From assembly GCA_027943245.1 (NCBI GenBank), contig JANDJZ010001790.1, positions 62,001-126,000 of the forward strand: a stretch of 64,000 bases of DNA, in the 5' to 3' direction. Under the pieces are notes generated by a model. It ran no database searches and was not told the origin of the DNA. It worked only from the letters and a program-made list of their open reading frames with translations. How positions within the stretch are numbered: the first letter of the stretch is position 1; each line of letters opens with the position of its first letter. Positions 38,672 through 48,947 of this stretch are shown here, piece after piece. This stretch comes from Acanthamoeba sp. SK_2022b. Taxonomy: Eukaryota; Discosea; Longamoebia; Acanthamoebidae. The position numbers and the translations under genes were made by a program.

Positions 38672-39901
38672 ATGGCTGATAACAGTCCACAGCGCCGTTT
38701 CACGCGCATTGAACGCCTTCCCCCTTACGTATTCAACATCACCGCCGAACTGAAGATGGCCGCACGCCGTCGCGGCGAGGATATTATCGACTTCAGCATG
38801 GGTAACCCCGACGGCCCGACGCCGCCGCACATCGTGGAAAAACTGTGTGCCGTCGCCCAGCGCGACGACACCCACGGTTATTCCACCTCGCGCGGCATTC
38901 CGCGCCTGCGCCGCGCCATTTCGCGCTGGTATGCCGATCGTTATCAGGTGGATATCGATCCGGAAAGCGAAGCCATCGTCACCATCGGTTCGAAAGAGGG
39001 GCTGGCGCATCTGATGCTGGCGACCCTCGATCACGGCGATACCGTGCTGGTGCCGAACCCCAGCTACCCGATCCACATTTACGGCGCGGTGATCGCCGGC
39101 GCCCAGGTGCGTTCGGTGCCGCTGGTGGACGGCGTGGATTTCTTCGGTGAGCTGGAGCGCGCCATTCGGGAAACCATCCCGCGTCCGAAAATGATGATCC
39201 TCGGCTTCCCGTCCAACCCGACCGCACAGTGCGTGGAGCTGGATTTCTTCGAGCGAGTGGTGGCGCTGGCCAAGCAGTACAACGTGCTGGTGATCCACGA
39301 TCTGGCCTATGCCGATATCGTCTATGACGGCTGGAAAGCGCCGTCGATCATGCAGGTACCGGGGGCGAAAGACATTGCGGTGGAGTTCTTCACCCTGTCG
39401 AAAAGCTACAACATGGCCGGCTGGCGCATCGGTTTCATGGTCGGTAACCCTGAACTGGTCAGCGCGCTGGCGCGCATCAAGAGTTATCACGATTACGGCA
39501 CCTTTACGCCGCTGCAGGTGGCGGCCATCGCCGCGCTGGAAGGCGATCAGCAGTGCGTGCGCGATATCGCCGAGCAGTATCGGCAGCGCCGCAACGTGTT
39601 GGTGAAGGGGCTGCACGAGGCCGGCTGGATGGTGGAAAATCCGAAGGCGTCGATGTACGTGTGGGCGAAAATTCCCGAGCCTTATGCCCACCTCGGTTCG
39701 CTGGAGTTCGCCAAACGCCTGCTGGCAGAGGCCAAGGTCTGCGTCTCGCCGGGCATCGGCTTCGGCGACTACGGCGATACCCACGTGCGCTTCGCGCTGA
39801 TCGAGAATCAGGACCGTATCCGCCAGGCGGTGCGCGGTATCAAGGCGATGTTCCGCGCGGACGGGTTGCTGAAGCCGGGCAAGGCCGGCAGCGCCAAATA
39901 A
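38672..39901 (+). CDS. alaC: Alanine transaminase AlaC
   Basis: PLP-dependent aminotransferase of 409 residues (E. coli AlaC/YfdZ 412) that makes alanine from pyruvate and glutamate. Recognisable parts are [17 protein letters not shown] near residue 39, the ISRWY and [10 protein letters not shown] cofactor region, [12 protein letters not shown], and the PLP lysine in [21 protein letters not shown] precedes the ATG. In E. coli it lies near ypdAB too. A terminator follows. Confidence 0.94.
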   Translation: MADNSPQRRFTRIERLPPYVFNITAELKMAARRRGEDIIDFSMGNPDGPTPPHIVEKLCAVAQRDDTHGYSTSRGIPRLRRAISRWYADRYQVDIDPESEAIVTIGSKEGLAHLMLATLDHGDTVLVPNPSYPIHIYGAVIAGAQVRSVPLVDGVDFFGELERAIRETIPRPKMMILGFPSNPTAQCVELDFFERVVALAKQYNVLVIHDLAYADIVYDGWKAPSIMQVPGAKDIAVEFFTLSKSYNMAGWRIGFMVGNPELVSALARIKSYHDYGTFTPLQVAAIAALEGDQQCVRDIAEQYRQRRNVLVKGLHEAGWMVENPKASMYVWAKIPEPYAHLGSLEFAKRLLAEAKVCVSPGIGFGDYGDTHVRFALIENQDRIRQAVRGIKAMFRADGLLKPGKAGSAK

Positions 39902-39908
39902 TGCTGTC

Positions 39909-39938
39909 AGGCCGGGCGTTCGCCCGGCCTTATTTTTT
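39909..39938 (+). terminator. Terminator after alaC
   Basis: AGGCCGGGC/GCCCGGCCT stem with a GTTC loop, then TATTTTTT. Confidence 0.88.
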
Positions 39939-40011
39939 CCGTCCCAAGGTTTTCTTCATCATTTCCCCATTATGCTCATCTACGCTGAATTTTATTTTTT
40001 GGATAGAGTGT

Positions 40012-40536
40012 ATGAGCAACCGCTACGCGCGATCGCAAATCGTTTTACATTGGCTGACGCTGCTGATGGTGATCCTCACCTATGCGGCGATGTTGCTGAA
40101 AGATTCAGTGCCGGAGGCGTGGGTGCCGATGGTCAAAAATCTGCACTTTAATTTTGGGGCTTCGGTCTTTGCCCTGATGCTGATTCGGTTGGCGGTGCGT
40201 TCTTTCCACACGCCGCCGCCGACCACGCCACCGCTGGAAGAATGGCAGGAGGTTGGTGCCAAGATCTTCCATTGGCTGCTGTATGTGGTTTTCCTGATGT
40301 TGCCGCTGCTGGGCATGTTAACCCTGGCCTACGGCGGGAAATCGTGGTCTTTGCTGGGCTGGCCGGTGCCGCAGTGGGTGATGCCGGATCCGGTGATGCG
40401 CAAGCTGGTCAAAACGGTTCATGAGACGCTGGCAAACATCGGCTACTTTATCATTGGCGCACATGCGCTGGCGGCGCTGTATCACCATTACCTGCGTAAG
40501 GACGACACCCTGCGCCGCATGATGCCGGGCAAATGA
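40012..40536 (+). CDS. cybB: Cytochrome b561 CybB family
   Basis: A 174-residue inner-membrane dihaem cytochrome with four helices. The haem-ligand histidines are in QIVLHWLTLLM near residue 13, NLHFNFGASVFALML near residue 45, HETLANIGYFIIGAHALAALYHHYL near residues 138-160. The C-terminal DDTLRRMMPGK resembles E. coli CybB. CybB can oxidise ubiquinol to donate electrons to superoxide in E. coli. Serratia carries several such proteins, so orthology is probable but not certain. Confidence 0.85.
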   Translation: MSNRYARSQIVLHWLTLLMVILTYAAMLLKDSVPEAWVPMVKNLHFNFGASVFALMLIRLAVRSFHTPPPTTPPLEEWQEVGAKIFHWLLYVVFLMLPLLGMLTLAYGGKSWSLLGWPVPQWVMPDPVMRKLVKTVHETLANIGYFIIGAHALAALYHHYLRKDDTLRRMMPGK

Positions 40537-40553
40537 TCGCAAGCCGAAACGAC

Positions 40554-40577
40554 AAAGGGACGCTTGCGCGTCCCTTT
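40554..40577. terminator. Hairpin between cybB and ypdK
   Basis: AAAGGGACGC/GCGTCCCTTT stem with a TTGC loop; short T runs on both sides. It probably serves both converging genes. Confidence 0.65.
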
Positions 40578-40602
40578 GGCTGTGTTCCTGGTCTGGCTGC
40601 TG

Positions 40603-40677
40603 TCAGGCAACCATCAACATGAAGGTGCCAACCCAGGCAACCAGCATGAATGACACGCCCATCAAAAAATATTTCAC
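40603..40677 (-). CDS. ypdK: Small membrane protein YpdK
   Basis: A 24-residue hydrophobic peptide started by GTG, with AGGAG seven bases upstream. It begins MKYFLMGVSF and contains WVGTF before a Met-rich end. E. coli YpdK is a 23-residue single-pass membrane protein encoded near alaC with the same MKYFFMG-type start. Location and pattern agree, so I assign the name. It is too short for routine gene calls. Function is unknown. Confidence 0.8.
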   Translation of the reverse strand: MKYFLMGVSFMLVAWVGTFMLMVA

Positions 40678-41033
40678 TGAACAACTCCTGTCTGGAGTCC
40701 TCGCCAGCAATGATCCCGATTGTTGTGCTGAGTATTTTATGGGCAACCTGCCTGTCGGGTGGGTTCTTCCAAGCGAAAGAACAACGGCCCCACGTACGGG
40801 TTGTCCGGTTGTCGCGCCTCATGCTCCGTGAGGTAAAATCCGAACCGCGACAGGATCGGCGCTAATGTACTCTCAATACTGGTCTGATTTCAATACTGTG
40901 TTTTTGATCACAATTTCCGGCTGTTTTTTGCACAGCGCGGACTGTTTTATAACGCTTTTTATGGGCAAGCGACAGGAAGTAGCCTGCCGCTGCGGGTTTT
41001 AAAATCGGGGTATTGCAATGCGGTGGCAGGCGT
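40678..41033. other. Intergenic region between two small membrane protein genes
   Basis: No further gene is clear. A direct repeat TCAATACTG occurs at 40873-40881 and 40890-40898. An AT-rich stretch with CACAATT-like bases lies near 40905-40915. Confidence 0.5.
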
Positions 41034-41129
41034 TCAAGCGACGGCGTTGATGCCGGTCACCAAAATGGCCCAAAAAACGAGACAAGACAGCAGAATAACG
41101 GCCCAAATATGACGGCGACTCCACTCCAT
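41034..41129 (-). CDS. Predicted 31-residue single-pass membrane protein
   Basis: An ATG with AAGG six bases upstream opens a 31-codon frame: a short basic start (MEWSRRH) and one hydrophobic helix containing WAVILLSCLVFWAILV. The basic-then-hydrophobic layout fits a small inner-membrane protein with a cytoplasmic N terminus. I do not recognise a named family. It is too short for routine gene callers and is co-oriented with ypdK and the HicB-like gene. Confidence 0.55.
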   Translation of the reverse strand: MEWSRRHIWAVILLSCLVFWAILVTGINAVA

Positions 41130-41234
41130 TTTTAGCCTTCGTTGTTGCGACAAGTGATTAGGTAACGATCATATCGGCGCACAATGGGGAAAATTTAGCC
41201 CCATCGGATAATATTTCGCTTACCTGCCGCTAAC

Positions 41235-41672
41235 TTATTGGCAAACTTCGCTTATTGTCACGCGCACTTCGTAGCCCAGCAGATACAGCGCCTGCTCCAA
41301 CGCCTCAACCTTCGAGGCGTAGCCGAGATCCAGCAACCGCTCCATTTGCCCGCTGTTGAATCCCAGCTTGCGTGCCAGCTCCGCTTTGCCGGTGTTTTTG
41401 CGCAGCATGGCGTTGTGCAGTTCGATCTTCAGCGCCACCAGCACCGACAGGTGTACCCTCAAGTCATCGGTTTGCAGCGGGGAAGGAGCAGGCAGGGGCA
41501 GCCCTTCGTCCATCGCGGCGGCGATGGCGGCCAGCAGGCTTTCCTGCGCTTCCAGCTCGACGTCTTCGCGTTTATAGCAGGCCGATTGCCACTCGGGGAA
41601 GTCGTGGAAACCGATCTGCCAGGCGTCGCTGTCGCTATCGAAGGTGTAATGGGCGGGGTAGTGGCTGTACAT
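41235..41672 (-). CDS. HicB-like protein without adjacent HicA
   Basis: A 145-residue protein. The N-terminal half has the HicB partial RNase H-like fold pattern (YTFDSDSDAWQIGFHDFPEW, then EAQESLLAAIAAAMDEGLPLP). The C-terminal half is a helix-turn-helix DNA-binding region (RKNTGKAELARKLGFNSGQMERL). HicB proteins neutralise the HicA mRNA interferase and repress the operon. No HicA-like gene is adjacent on either side, so this copy is solitary and may act as a repressor only. AGGGA precedes the ATG at 41672. Confidence 0.82.
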   Translation of the reverse strand: MYSHYPAHYTFDSDSDAWQIGFHDFPEWQSACYKREDVELEAQESLLAAIAAAMDEGLPLPAPSPLQTDDLRVHLSVLVALKIELHNAMLRKNTGKAELARKLGFNSGQMERLLDLGYASKVEALEQALYLLGYEVRVTISEVCQ

Positions 41673-42253
41673 GGCAATCCCTGATTGAAGCCTGAATGAG
41701 GCGCTATTGTGACGGCATGCCCGGGAGATAGCCAGCATGAACGTCGCCGTGGGGGAATTTAAATTGAAAGTAATAATTATTAGCAGGCAAATTTAATTTT
41801 CTTGTTAGCAATATTCTTATTATTTTTTACGGAAAGAAAGATTATTTAATTAGGTGCTTGGATTAACATCCCCATTAATGATTGATAATGAGAATTGAAA
41901 TCAAATATCACGTCGGTTTTTATACAATTTCACACGAAGGGATGAAGATAAGAATATTGATCATGATAAAAATGTATATTTATGATTTTTATGGTTTTAA
42001 TTTTTATTATTTCACTTTTTAACAATTGTGAAATTCCATTTTCATTCAGATATCACCTGGCTGCGGTATTCATTGGCAGATTTATAAAATACTCTTTTTA
42101 GGCAAAGGCGCATTCGATTCTATTTAAGCGTGCGCCAGACAGAAATATTCATTACTCCATGCTTATTACCCGACGGCCTTAGCCGATTTTTCGGGTGCCT
42201 GCTTGCATTTCCACTTTGCCAGGACAGCAGCTCACGGATTAAAGGAATACCTC
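41673..42253. other. AT-rich control region upstream of pgaA
   Basis: No gene is visible in about 580 bases, much more AT-rich than the coding DNA around it. It holds a Fur-like sequence at 41884-41902, an inverted pair AATTTCACA (41926-41934) and TGTGAAATT (42028-42036), and a cluster of GGA motifs just before pgaA. Confidence 0.6.
41884..41902 (+). promoter_or_regulatory. Possible Fur-like site upstream of pgaA
   Basis: GATAATGAGAATTGAAATC matches 14 of 19 Fur consensus bases, mainly in the left half. It is about 350 bases before pgaA. Confidence 0.3.
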
Positions 42254-44710
42254 GTGCCTAAAGTTAACTCGCGTTCATTACGCTTTACCGAACGCCATGC
42301 CACCAAATATGCGGCGTCATTGCTGTTTATCGGTTTATCCCTGCCGGCCGCCGCGCTGGCGGATGAACGCTATGACGCGCTGATCCGTCAGGCCAGGTCG
42401 GGTGATACCGCGCCGGTGCTGGCGTATTTATCGCAGCGGCGCGCTCAGGAGGGGTTGAGCCTGCAGCAGCGAGCCGATTATATCCAGGTGGCCGGCTGGG
42501 CCGGCCACGATGAAGAGGTGGTCGCGCTTTGGCGTGCCGACGGCGCTGCGCTGCAGCGGGATAGCGCCAGTTTGGCGACGGCGGCCCGCGCCTATCGCAA
42601 CCTGAAGCAGTGGCAACCATCGCTGCGCCTTTGGCGTGCGGCGTTGCAGCTCGCTCCCGCCGACGGCGGTCTGCAGCGCGGCTATGTGATGACGCTGGCA
42701 GATGCCGGGCAGGATGTGCAGGCGCAAACGGAAGCGGCAAAAGCGGAGAAGCTGCTGGAGCCGGCGACGTGGTATCTGACGCGCGCCTATGTGGACCAGG
42801 CCGCCGGCCGCAGCTGGGCGGCGCTGGAAAACGCCACCCATGCCCGTGCGCTGGCGCCGTCCGACACCGGAATTCAGGCTTATTACGTGACGCTGCTGGC
42901 GGCAAATCGGGTTGCGGATCCGGCGCTGCGTGAAAGCCAGGGGCTGGCATTGCCGCCCGCGCAGCAGCGCCGCCTGCAGGCGGATGAGGCCGCCGAACTG
43001 GTGCGGCTGTCGTTTATCGATGCTCGCGGCGAACAGGAACGTTTCGTCATCGCCGACCGCGCGCTGGCGCGCTATGACCAACTGCTGACGCAGTGGCGGC
43101 CGCTGCCGGAGGCGCAGGACAGCTACCAACAGGCGCGTATCGATCGCCTGGGTGCGCTGCTGGCGCGTTATCGAATGGCCGACGTGGTGAGCGAGTATCA
43201 AACCCTGCAGGCGGAAGGGCGCACGGTGCCGGATTATGCCCAGCGCTGGGCGGCGTCCGCCTACCTCTATCTGCAGCAGCCGGACAAGGCGCAGGCCATT
43301 TTCGGCCGCCTGAACGCCGCCGCACCGCAGGCGGTGACCGCCGAAGACGAAACCGATCTGTTTTACGCGCAGGCGGAGAACGAACGCATCGATCAGGCGG
43401 CGTTGCTGGCGCAGCGCGTCAGCCAGCGCTATCCCTACGCGACCCGCCTGTACCAGCTGCCGACGCTGGCCTACAACGATGACTGGCTGGTCGGCCAATC
43501 GCTGCTGGCGCAGTCGCGGGTTTATCAACGCGATCTGGCCGAGGCCGAACGGCAGCTGACCCATCTGGCGCGCACGGCGCCGGGCAATCAGGGTCTGCGC
43601 ATCTCCTTGGCCAGCGTTTATTTGGCGCGCGGCTGGCCGCGTCGCGCCGAGGATGAGCTGAAGCAGGTGGAAGGGCTGGAGCCGCGCAGCCTGCCGTTGG
43701 AGATCCAGCAGGGCTATGTCGCGCAGGAGTTGCAGGAGTGGCGCCAGCTGGATTTGCTGGCCGACGATGTCATCCAGCGCGCGCCGGAAAGCGTCGCCGC
43801 TCAGCAGCTTGAACGTTCGCGACGCATTCACCACATGTCTGAACTGCGCATCAGCGGCAATCAGGGCATCGATTCCGACGGGCCGGTCAGCGGCAGCCAC
43901 GATTTTGGCATTCACGCCGCGCTCTATTCACCGCCGATCGACGACAACTGGCGGCTGTTCACCGGCTGGGGATTCAACACCGGCCAGTTCGACGAGGGCA
44001 AGGGCATCAACCGCGATCTCAGCGCCGGCGCCGAGTGGCGCTCGCGCGATCTGTGGCTGGAGGCCGAGGTGGCCAACCGCAACTACGGCCACGGCAATGA
44101 GCTCGGCCTGCGCCTCTCATCCTGGTATGACCTGAATGATCAATGGCGCCTCGGCGGTTCGGTGGCGCGCCTGTCGGCCGAGACGCCGCTGCGTGCGTTG
44201 ACCAACGGCATCAGCGCCAACGGCGGCAACCTGTGGCTGCGTTGGCAGCAGAACGAAAGCCGCGAGCTGCGCGCCAGCGTGGCGCCTTCGCACTTCTCGG
44301 ACGGCAACAACCGGCTGGAATACGGCCTGGAAGGGCGGCAACGGCTGCTCGCCGGCGCCCGCTATCGGCTGGACATGAACCTGACGCTGTCCGGCAGCCG
44401 CAACAGCCAGGAGAACGTGCCGTATTACAACCCGAAGCGCGACTTCACGCTGCTGCCGTCGTTAACGCTCGATCACACCCTGTATCGCCATTATCAGACC
44501 GAGTGGAGCCAGCAGTTCCAGGCCGGTGCCGGCAGCTATTGGCAGCGGGACTATGCGCGCAAGCCGATCACCCAGCTGGGTTACGGCCAGCGCATCAGCT
44601 GGAACGGGGTGTTGGACGCCGGCGCGATGCTGCAGTTTGAGAAGCATCCGTACGACGGCAAACGCGAGCGGAACATCGGCGTGACGTTTGATCTGAATTA
44701 TCGTTTTTAA
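42254..44710 (+). CDS. pgaA: PNAG outer-membrane export porin PgaA
   Basis: Exports poly-beta-1,6-N-acetylglucosamine across the outer membrane. It has 818 residues (E. coli 807). A long N-terminal signal peptide ends near AALA-DE. Residues about 40-510 form the periplasmic TPR region, and the last ~300 residues form the beta-barrel ending in the membrane-insertion signal LNYRF. The start is GTG at 42254 with AAAGGA seven bases upstream; the frame is open 17 codons earlier from a TTG without conservation. First gene of pgaABCD. Confidence 0.93.
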   Translation: MPKVNSRSLRFTERHATKYAASLLFIGLSLPAAALADERYDALIRQARSGDTAPVLAYLSQRRAQEGLSLQQRADYIQVAGWAGHDEEVVALWRADGAALQRDSASLATAARAYRNLKQWQPSLRLWRAALQLAPADGGLQRGYVMTLADAGQDVQAQTEAAKAEKLLEPATWYLTRAYVDQAAGRSWAALENATHARALAPSDTGIQAYYVTLLAANRVADPALRESQGLALPPAQQRRLQADEAAELVRLSFIDARGEQERFVIADRALARYDQLLTQWRPLPEAQDSYQQARIDRLGALLARYRMADVVSEYQTLQAEGRTVPDYAQRWAASAYLYLQQPDKAQAIFGRLNAAAPQAVTAEDETDLFYAQAENERIDQAALLAQRVSQRYPYATRLYQLPTLAYNDDWLVGQSLLAQSRVYQRDLAEAERQLTHLARTAPGNQGLRISLASVYLARGWPRRAEDELKQVEGLEPRSLPLEIQQGYVAQELQEWRQLDLLADDVIQRAPESVAAQQLERSRRIHHMSELRISGNQGIDSDGPVSGSHDFGIHAALYSPPIDDNWRLFTGWGFNTGQFDEGKGINRDLSAGAEWRSRDLWLEAEVANRNYGHGNELGLRLSSWYDLNDQWRLGGSVARLSAETPLRALTNGISANGGNLWLRWQQNESRELRASVAPSHFSDGNNRLEYGLEGRQRLLAGARYRLDMNLTLSGSRNSQENVPYYNPKRDFTLLPSLTLDHTLYRHYQTEWSQQFQAGAGSYWQRDYARKPITQLGYGQRISWNGVLDAGAMLQFEKHPYDGKRERNIGVTFDLNYRF

Positions 44711-44720
44711 AGGAATAATC

Positions 44721-46727
44721 ATGCTTATTCGATCCTCGCTTTTCGTGTTGGCCGCGTTGCTGACCACCGCCTGCAGCCAGGCGGACGTGCCGCGCTTCAC
44801 GCCGCCGGCGGAGCGCCCCGTGGGGCCGATGGAACGCCCTTGGCCGGCCAACCGTTACGCGGTGCTGGCGTATCACGACGTGGAAGACGGCGCGGCGGAC
44901 CAGCGCTACATGTCGGTGCGCACCAGCGCGCTCAACGAACAGTTCGCCTGGCTGAAGCAAAACGGCTACCAACCGGTGTCGGTCGAGCAGATCCTGCAGG
45001 CGCAAAACGGCGGCCCGGCGTTGCCGAACAAGGCGGTGCTGCTGACCTTCGACGACGGCTACCGCAGCTTCTACAGCCGGGTCTTCCCGCTGCTGAAGGC
45101 CTACAACTGGCCGGCGGTGCTGGCGCCGGTCGGCGTCTGGCTGGATGCGCCGGCCGGCAAGCCGGTCGATTTCGGCGGCCTGATGACGCCGCGCGATCGC
45201 TTCCTCACCTGGCAGCAGGTGCGGGAGGTGTCGGACTCCGGGCTGGTGGAGATCGGCGCGCACACCTACGCGTCGCATTACGGCGGCATCGCCAACCCGC
45301 AGGGCAATACCGAACCGGCGGTCGCCAATCGGCTGTACGACGCCAAACAGGGCCGCTACGAAAGCGAGGCGGAATATCGCCAACGCATCGAGAAGGACGT
45401 GGCGTTGATCACCCAGCGCATCACCGCCGCCACCGGTAAGGCGCCGCGCGTGTGGGTCTGGCCGTACGGCGCGGCCGGCGGCGTGGCGCTGGACATCGCG
45501 CGCAAGCACGGTTACCGCATGGCGCTGACGCTGGAGAATGGGCTGGGAGACGTCAACGCGCCTGAAAACGTGCCGCGCATGCTGGTGGCCGGTAACCCGT
45601 CGCTGACGAGCTTCGCCCAGCAGCTGACGCAGATACAGAACCGGCAGATCATGCGGGTGGCGCACGTCGATCTCGACTACCTCTACGATCCCGATCCGCA
45701 GCAGCAGGCCAAAAACCTCGACAAGCTGATCCAGCGCATCTACGACCTGCGCATCAATACCGTTTTCCTGCAGGCGTTCGCCGATCCAAAAGGCGACGGC
45801 AACGTGCGCGAGCTCTATTTCCCCAACCGCTGGCTGCCGATGAAGGCCGACCTGTTCAACCGGGTCTCCTGGCAGCTCTCTTCGCGCACCGGCGTGGCCG
45901 TGTATGCCTGGATGCCGGTGCTGGCGTTCGAACTGGGCTCTGACGTGCCGCGCGTACAACGCCTCGATCCGCAAAGCGGGCAGCTGTCGGTAGACGACAA
46001 GCAGTACCGCCGCCTGTCGCCGTTCAGCCCGGTGGCGCGCCAGCGCATCAGTGAGATCTACGAGGATCTGGCGGCCCACGCCACCTTCAAAGGGATCCTG
46101 TTCCACGACGATGCCCTGCTGTCGGACTTCGAGGACGCCGGCCCCGACGCCGTTGCGGCCTACCGCCAGGCCGGCTTCGCCGATTCGGTGGCGGCGATAC
46201 GCCAGGATCCGCAGCAGATGGTGCGCTGGACGCGCTTCAAGAGCCGGGCGCTGATCGCGTTTACCCAGTCGCTGACCGAGCGGGTGCGGGCGATCCGCGG
46301 CCCGCAGGTGCAAACCGCGCGCAACATCTATGCGATGCCGGTGCTCGATCCCGCCAGCGAAGCCTGGTTCGGCCAGAATCTGGCGGATTTCCTGCAGGCC
46401 TACGACTGGGTGGCGCCGATGGCGATGCCGCTGATGGAAAACGTGTCGCGCGCCGACAGCGGCCGCTGGCTGGATCAACTGGTGGGCAAAGTGGCCGCTT
46501 ACCCCGGCGCGCTCGATAAAACGGTGTTTGAGTTGCAGGCCGTCGACTGGCGCAAGGAGCGCCGGATCAGCCTGGATGACGGTCAACTGCTGGCCGAATG
46601 GATGCGTCGCCTGCAGCGCAATGGCGCTCAGAGCTTTGGTTATTACCCCGACAACTTCCTCGACGATCGGCCTAAGCTGGATGCCGTTCGCCCGGTGTTG
46701 TCCTCAGCCTGGTTCCCACTGCCATGA
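44721..46727 (+). CDS. pgaB: PNAG N-deacetylase lipoprotein PgaB
   Basis: Outer-membrane lipoprotein that partly deacetylates PNAG for export, 668 residues. The signal peptide ends in a lipobox-like TTAC with Cys18. The NodB-type deacetylase domain (about 45-300) has the TFDDGYRSF motif near residue 112 and metal-ligand histidines in [11 protein letters not shown]. The C-terminal half is the GH153 hydrolase-like domain with [15 protein letters not shown] and [22 protein letters not shown] precedes the ATG. It overlaps pgaC by four bases. Confidence 0.95.
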   Translation: MLIRSSLFVLAALLTTACSQADVPRFTPPAERPVGPMERPWPANRYAVLAYHDVEDGAADQRYMSVRTSALNEQFAWLKQNGYQPVSVEQILQAQNGGPALPNKAVLLTFDDGYRSFYSRVFPLLKAYNWPAVLAPVGVWLDAPAGKPVDFGGLMTPRDRFLTWQQVREVSDSGLVEIGAHTYASHYGGIANPQGNTEPAVANRLYDAKQGRYESEAEYRQRIEKDVALITQRITAATGKAPRVWVWPYGAAGGVALDIARKHGYRMALTLENGLGDVNAPENVPRMLVAGNPSLTSFAQQLTQIQNRQIMRVAHVDLDYLYDPDPQQQAKNLDKLIQRIYDLRINTVFLQAFADPKGDGNVRELYFPNRWLPMKADLFNRVSWQLSSRTGVAVYAWMPVLAFELGSDVPRVQRLDPQSGQLSVDDKQYRRLSPFSPVARQRISEIYEDLAAHATFKGILFHDDALLSDFEDAGPDAVAAYRQAGFADSVAAIRQDPQQMVRWTRFKSRALIAFTQSLTERVRAIRGPQVQTARNIYAMPVLDPASEAWFGQNLADFLQAYDWVAPMAMPLMENVSRADSGRWLDQLVGKVAAYPGALDKTVFELQAVDWRKERRISLDDGQLLAEWMRRLQRNGAQSFGYYPDNFLDDRPKLDAVRPVLSSAWFPLP

Positions 46728-48058
46728 CCGATCGTTTAATTGCCTTATTTATTCTGTGTCTGGTGTTGAGCGTGCCTTTCGGCATCGTCCTGCTGTTTAC
46801 CGGCGAAGTGCTGCTCAACTTCGTGTTTTTCTGGCCGCTGTTCATGTCCGGTATCTGGATCGCCGGCGGCATCTATTTCTGGCTGCACCGCGAGCGCCAC
46901 TGGCGCTGGAGCCCGGACATGCCCGCGCCGGTGCTGCCGGGCAACCCGTCGATCAGCGTGCTGATCCCCTGTTTCAACGAAGGGTTGAACGCGCGTGAAA
47001 CCATTTCGGCGGCGATGGCGCAGCGCTATAAAAATATCGAAGTGATCGCCATCAACGACGGTTCCAGCGATGACACCGCCGAGGTGCTGGATCAGTTGAC
47101 GCTGGAGTTCCCCCGCCTGCGGGTGATCCATCTGGCGCAAAATCAGGGCAAAGCGATCGCGCTGCAGGCGGGCGCGGCGGCGGCGCGCAGCGAGTTTCTG
47201 GTGTGCATCGACGGCGATGCGCTGCTGGATCGCGATGCGGCGGCCTATTTGGTGGCGCCGCTGTTGGCCAATCCGCACGTCGGCGCGGTGACCGGCAACC
47301 CGCGCATCCGCACGCGCTCCACGCTGATCGGCCGCATCCAGGTCGGTGAGTTTTCGTCGATCATCGGCCTTATCAAGCGCACGCAGCGCGTCTATGGCCG
47401 CCTGTTCACCATCTCCGGCGTGGTGTCCGCGTTTCGTAAGCAAGCGCTTACCGATGTCGGCTACTGGAGCCAGGACATGATCACCGAAGACATCGACATC
47501 AGCTGGAAGCTGCAGCTCAAGCACTGGGCTATCTTCTTCGAACCGCGGGCGCTGTGCTGGATCCTGATGCCGGAGACCCTGCGCGGGCTGTGGAAGCAGC
47601 GCCTGCGCTGGGCGCAGGGCGGCGCCGAGGTGTTTTTAAAGAATCTGCGCAACCTGTGGGCCTGGGAGCACCGGCATATGTGGCTGCTGTTCGCCGAGTA
47701 TTGCCTCTCTACGTTGTGGGCGTTCACTTACCTGGTCAGCGTGCTGATTTTCCTGGTCGGGCTGGCGGTGCCGCTGCCGGAGGGCATTCGCATTCACTCG
47801 TTGCTGACGCCGGCGTTTACCGGCCTGGTGCTGGGCGTGGTGTGCCTGCTGCAGTTCACCGTCAGCCTGCTGCTGGAGAAGCGCTATGAGAAGGGCTTCG
47901 GCCGCTCGCTGTTCTGGATCATCTGGTATCCGCTGGTGTATTGGCTGCTCAGCCTGCTGACCACGCTGGTGGCGTTTTCCAAAGTGATGTTGAAAGCTCG
48001 GCGCGGGCGTGCGCGCTGGATCAGCCCCGATCGGGGCATTGGGAGGATCAAAGAATGA
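46724..48058 (+). CDS. pgaC: PNAG synthase glycosyltransferase PgaC
   Basis: Processive GT2 enzyme that polymerises N-acetylglucosamine at the inner membrane, 444 residues (E. coli 441). Two N-terminal helices are followed by the catalytic domain with [28 protein letters not shown] and the QRLRWAQGG motif, then three C-terminal helices. It needs PgaD and cyclic di-GMP in E. coli. Its ATG overlaps the pgaB stop (ATGA), and its stop overlaps pgaD. Confidence 0.97.
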   Translation: MTDRLIALFILCLVLSVPFGIVLLFTGEVLLNFVFFWPLFMSGIWIAGGIYFWLHRERHWRWSPDMPAPVLPGNPSISVLIPCFNEGLNARETISAAMAQRYKNIEVIAINDGSSDDTAEVLDQLTLEFPRLRVIHLAQNQGKAIALQAGAAAARSEFLVCIDGDALLDRDAAAYLVAPLLANPHVGAVTGNPRIRTRSTLIGRIQVGEFSSIIGLIKRTQRVYGRLFTISGVVSAFRKQALTDVGYWSQDMITEDIDISWKLQLKHWAIFFEPRALCWILMPETLRGLWKQRLRWAQGGAEVFLKNLRNLWAWEHRHMWLLFAEYCLSTLWAFTYLVSVLIFLVGLAVPLPEGIRIHSLLTPAFTGLVLGVVCLLQFTVSLLLEKRYEKGFGRSLFWIIWYPLVYWLLSLLTTLVAFSKVMLKARRGRARWISPDRGIGRIKE

Positions 48059-48495
48059 CGGACGTCCTGATTTATTCCGAACGCGGCCTGCTGCCGCGCG
48101 TGGTAGACAGCCTGTTGACGCTTTTTGCCTGGTGCGGCTTCCTTTATCTGTTCAGCCGAGGCCTGATGTCGGTGATGGATCAGCACGGGGTGGGGTCCGC
48201 CCTGTCGCTGCTGGAGGTGATCTCGCTGTATATCATTGTGGCGTTGTTCAATGCCGTCACGTTGATCGCCTGGGCCAAATACAACCAGTATTTCTCCCGC
48301 CGCAGGGCGGCCGGCCGCTGGCGGAAACAGCAACCGAACACCCACATCGGCTATATCACGCCGGAGTTAACCCGGCAGCTGCGGCATTTGCCGATCGCCG
48401 TGGTGTCCCATAACAGCGGCGGCGGCATCAGCCAGGTCAGCGGCAGGCTGACGGCGGCCGAACCGGCAGCGAACAAGGTGGTGCAGCTGCGTTAG
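48055..48495 (+). CDS. pgaD: PNAG synthase auxiliary protein PgaD
   Basis: Small inner-membrane partner of PgaC, 146 residues (E. coli 137). Two hydrophobic helices lie at about residues 15-40 and 50-80, followed by a cytoplasmic tail starting [10 protein letters not shown]. In E. coli PgaD and PgaC together bind cyclic di-GMP. The ATG overlaps the pgaC stop. The stop overlaps a convergent membrane protein gene by four bases, and no terminator is seen. Confidence 0.92.
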   Translation: MTDVLIYSERGLLPRVVDSLLTLFAWCGFLYLFSRGLMSVMDQHGVGSALSLLEVISLYIIVALFNAVTLIAWAKYNQYFSRRRAAGRWRKQQPNTHIGYITPELTRQLRHLPIAVVSHNSGGGISQVSGRLTAAEPAANKVVQLR

Positions 48496-48947
48496 TCGTC
48501 AGCGTTGCCGTCCGGCTTGCGGCGCAGCCCGCCCGGCGGCAACAGCAGGGCGCAGATCATGACGGCCAGGCTGAACAGCGGCAGCCAGCGCGCCACCGGG
48601 CCGGGGGAGTAGTTGTTGAGCACCGAGCAAACATAGCACGCCACGGCCAGCGCCCAACCCGGCAGGCCGATATCGTTGAGCCGAAACGCGGTTTTGGCCA
48701 TAAACCACGTCACCAGGCCGAAACAGAACAGCGCCCAGACCATAATGCACAGCAGGTACAGCAATACCGAGACGAATTCCTCGGTATCGCCGTGCGCATG
48801 GGCGCGAAAATGGTTTTTATCCAGGTAGGTCGACAGAAACGACAGCAACACGATGCCAACGGCGAAGATCGCCAGCGAGAAAACAAAGGGTTTGCGCGAG
48901 ATGCGCTCACGGTAAAGATCTTTGGCGAGTTGTCCGAGAGATTCCAT
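48492..48947 (-). CDS. Predicted inner-membrane protein of unknown function
   Basis: A 151-residue protein with about four hydrophobic segments (about 22-40, 62-83, 95-110 and 120-137), a basic N-terminal tail and a charged C terminus. I do not recognise a family. It is convergent with pgaD and monocistronic. The ATG at 48947 has a GAGAGAT-like box just upstream on the minus strand (weak). Confidence 0.72.
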   Translation of the reverse strand: MESLGQLAKDLYRERISRKPFVFSLAIFAVGIVLLSFLSTYLDKNHFRAHAHGDTEEFVSVLLYLLCIMVWALFCFGLVTWFMAKTAFRLNDIGLPGWALAVACYVCSVLNNYSPGPVARWLPLFSLAVMICALLLPPGGLRRKPDGNADD

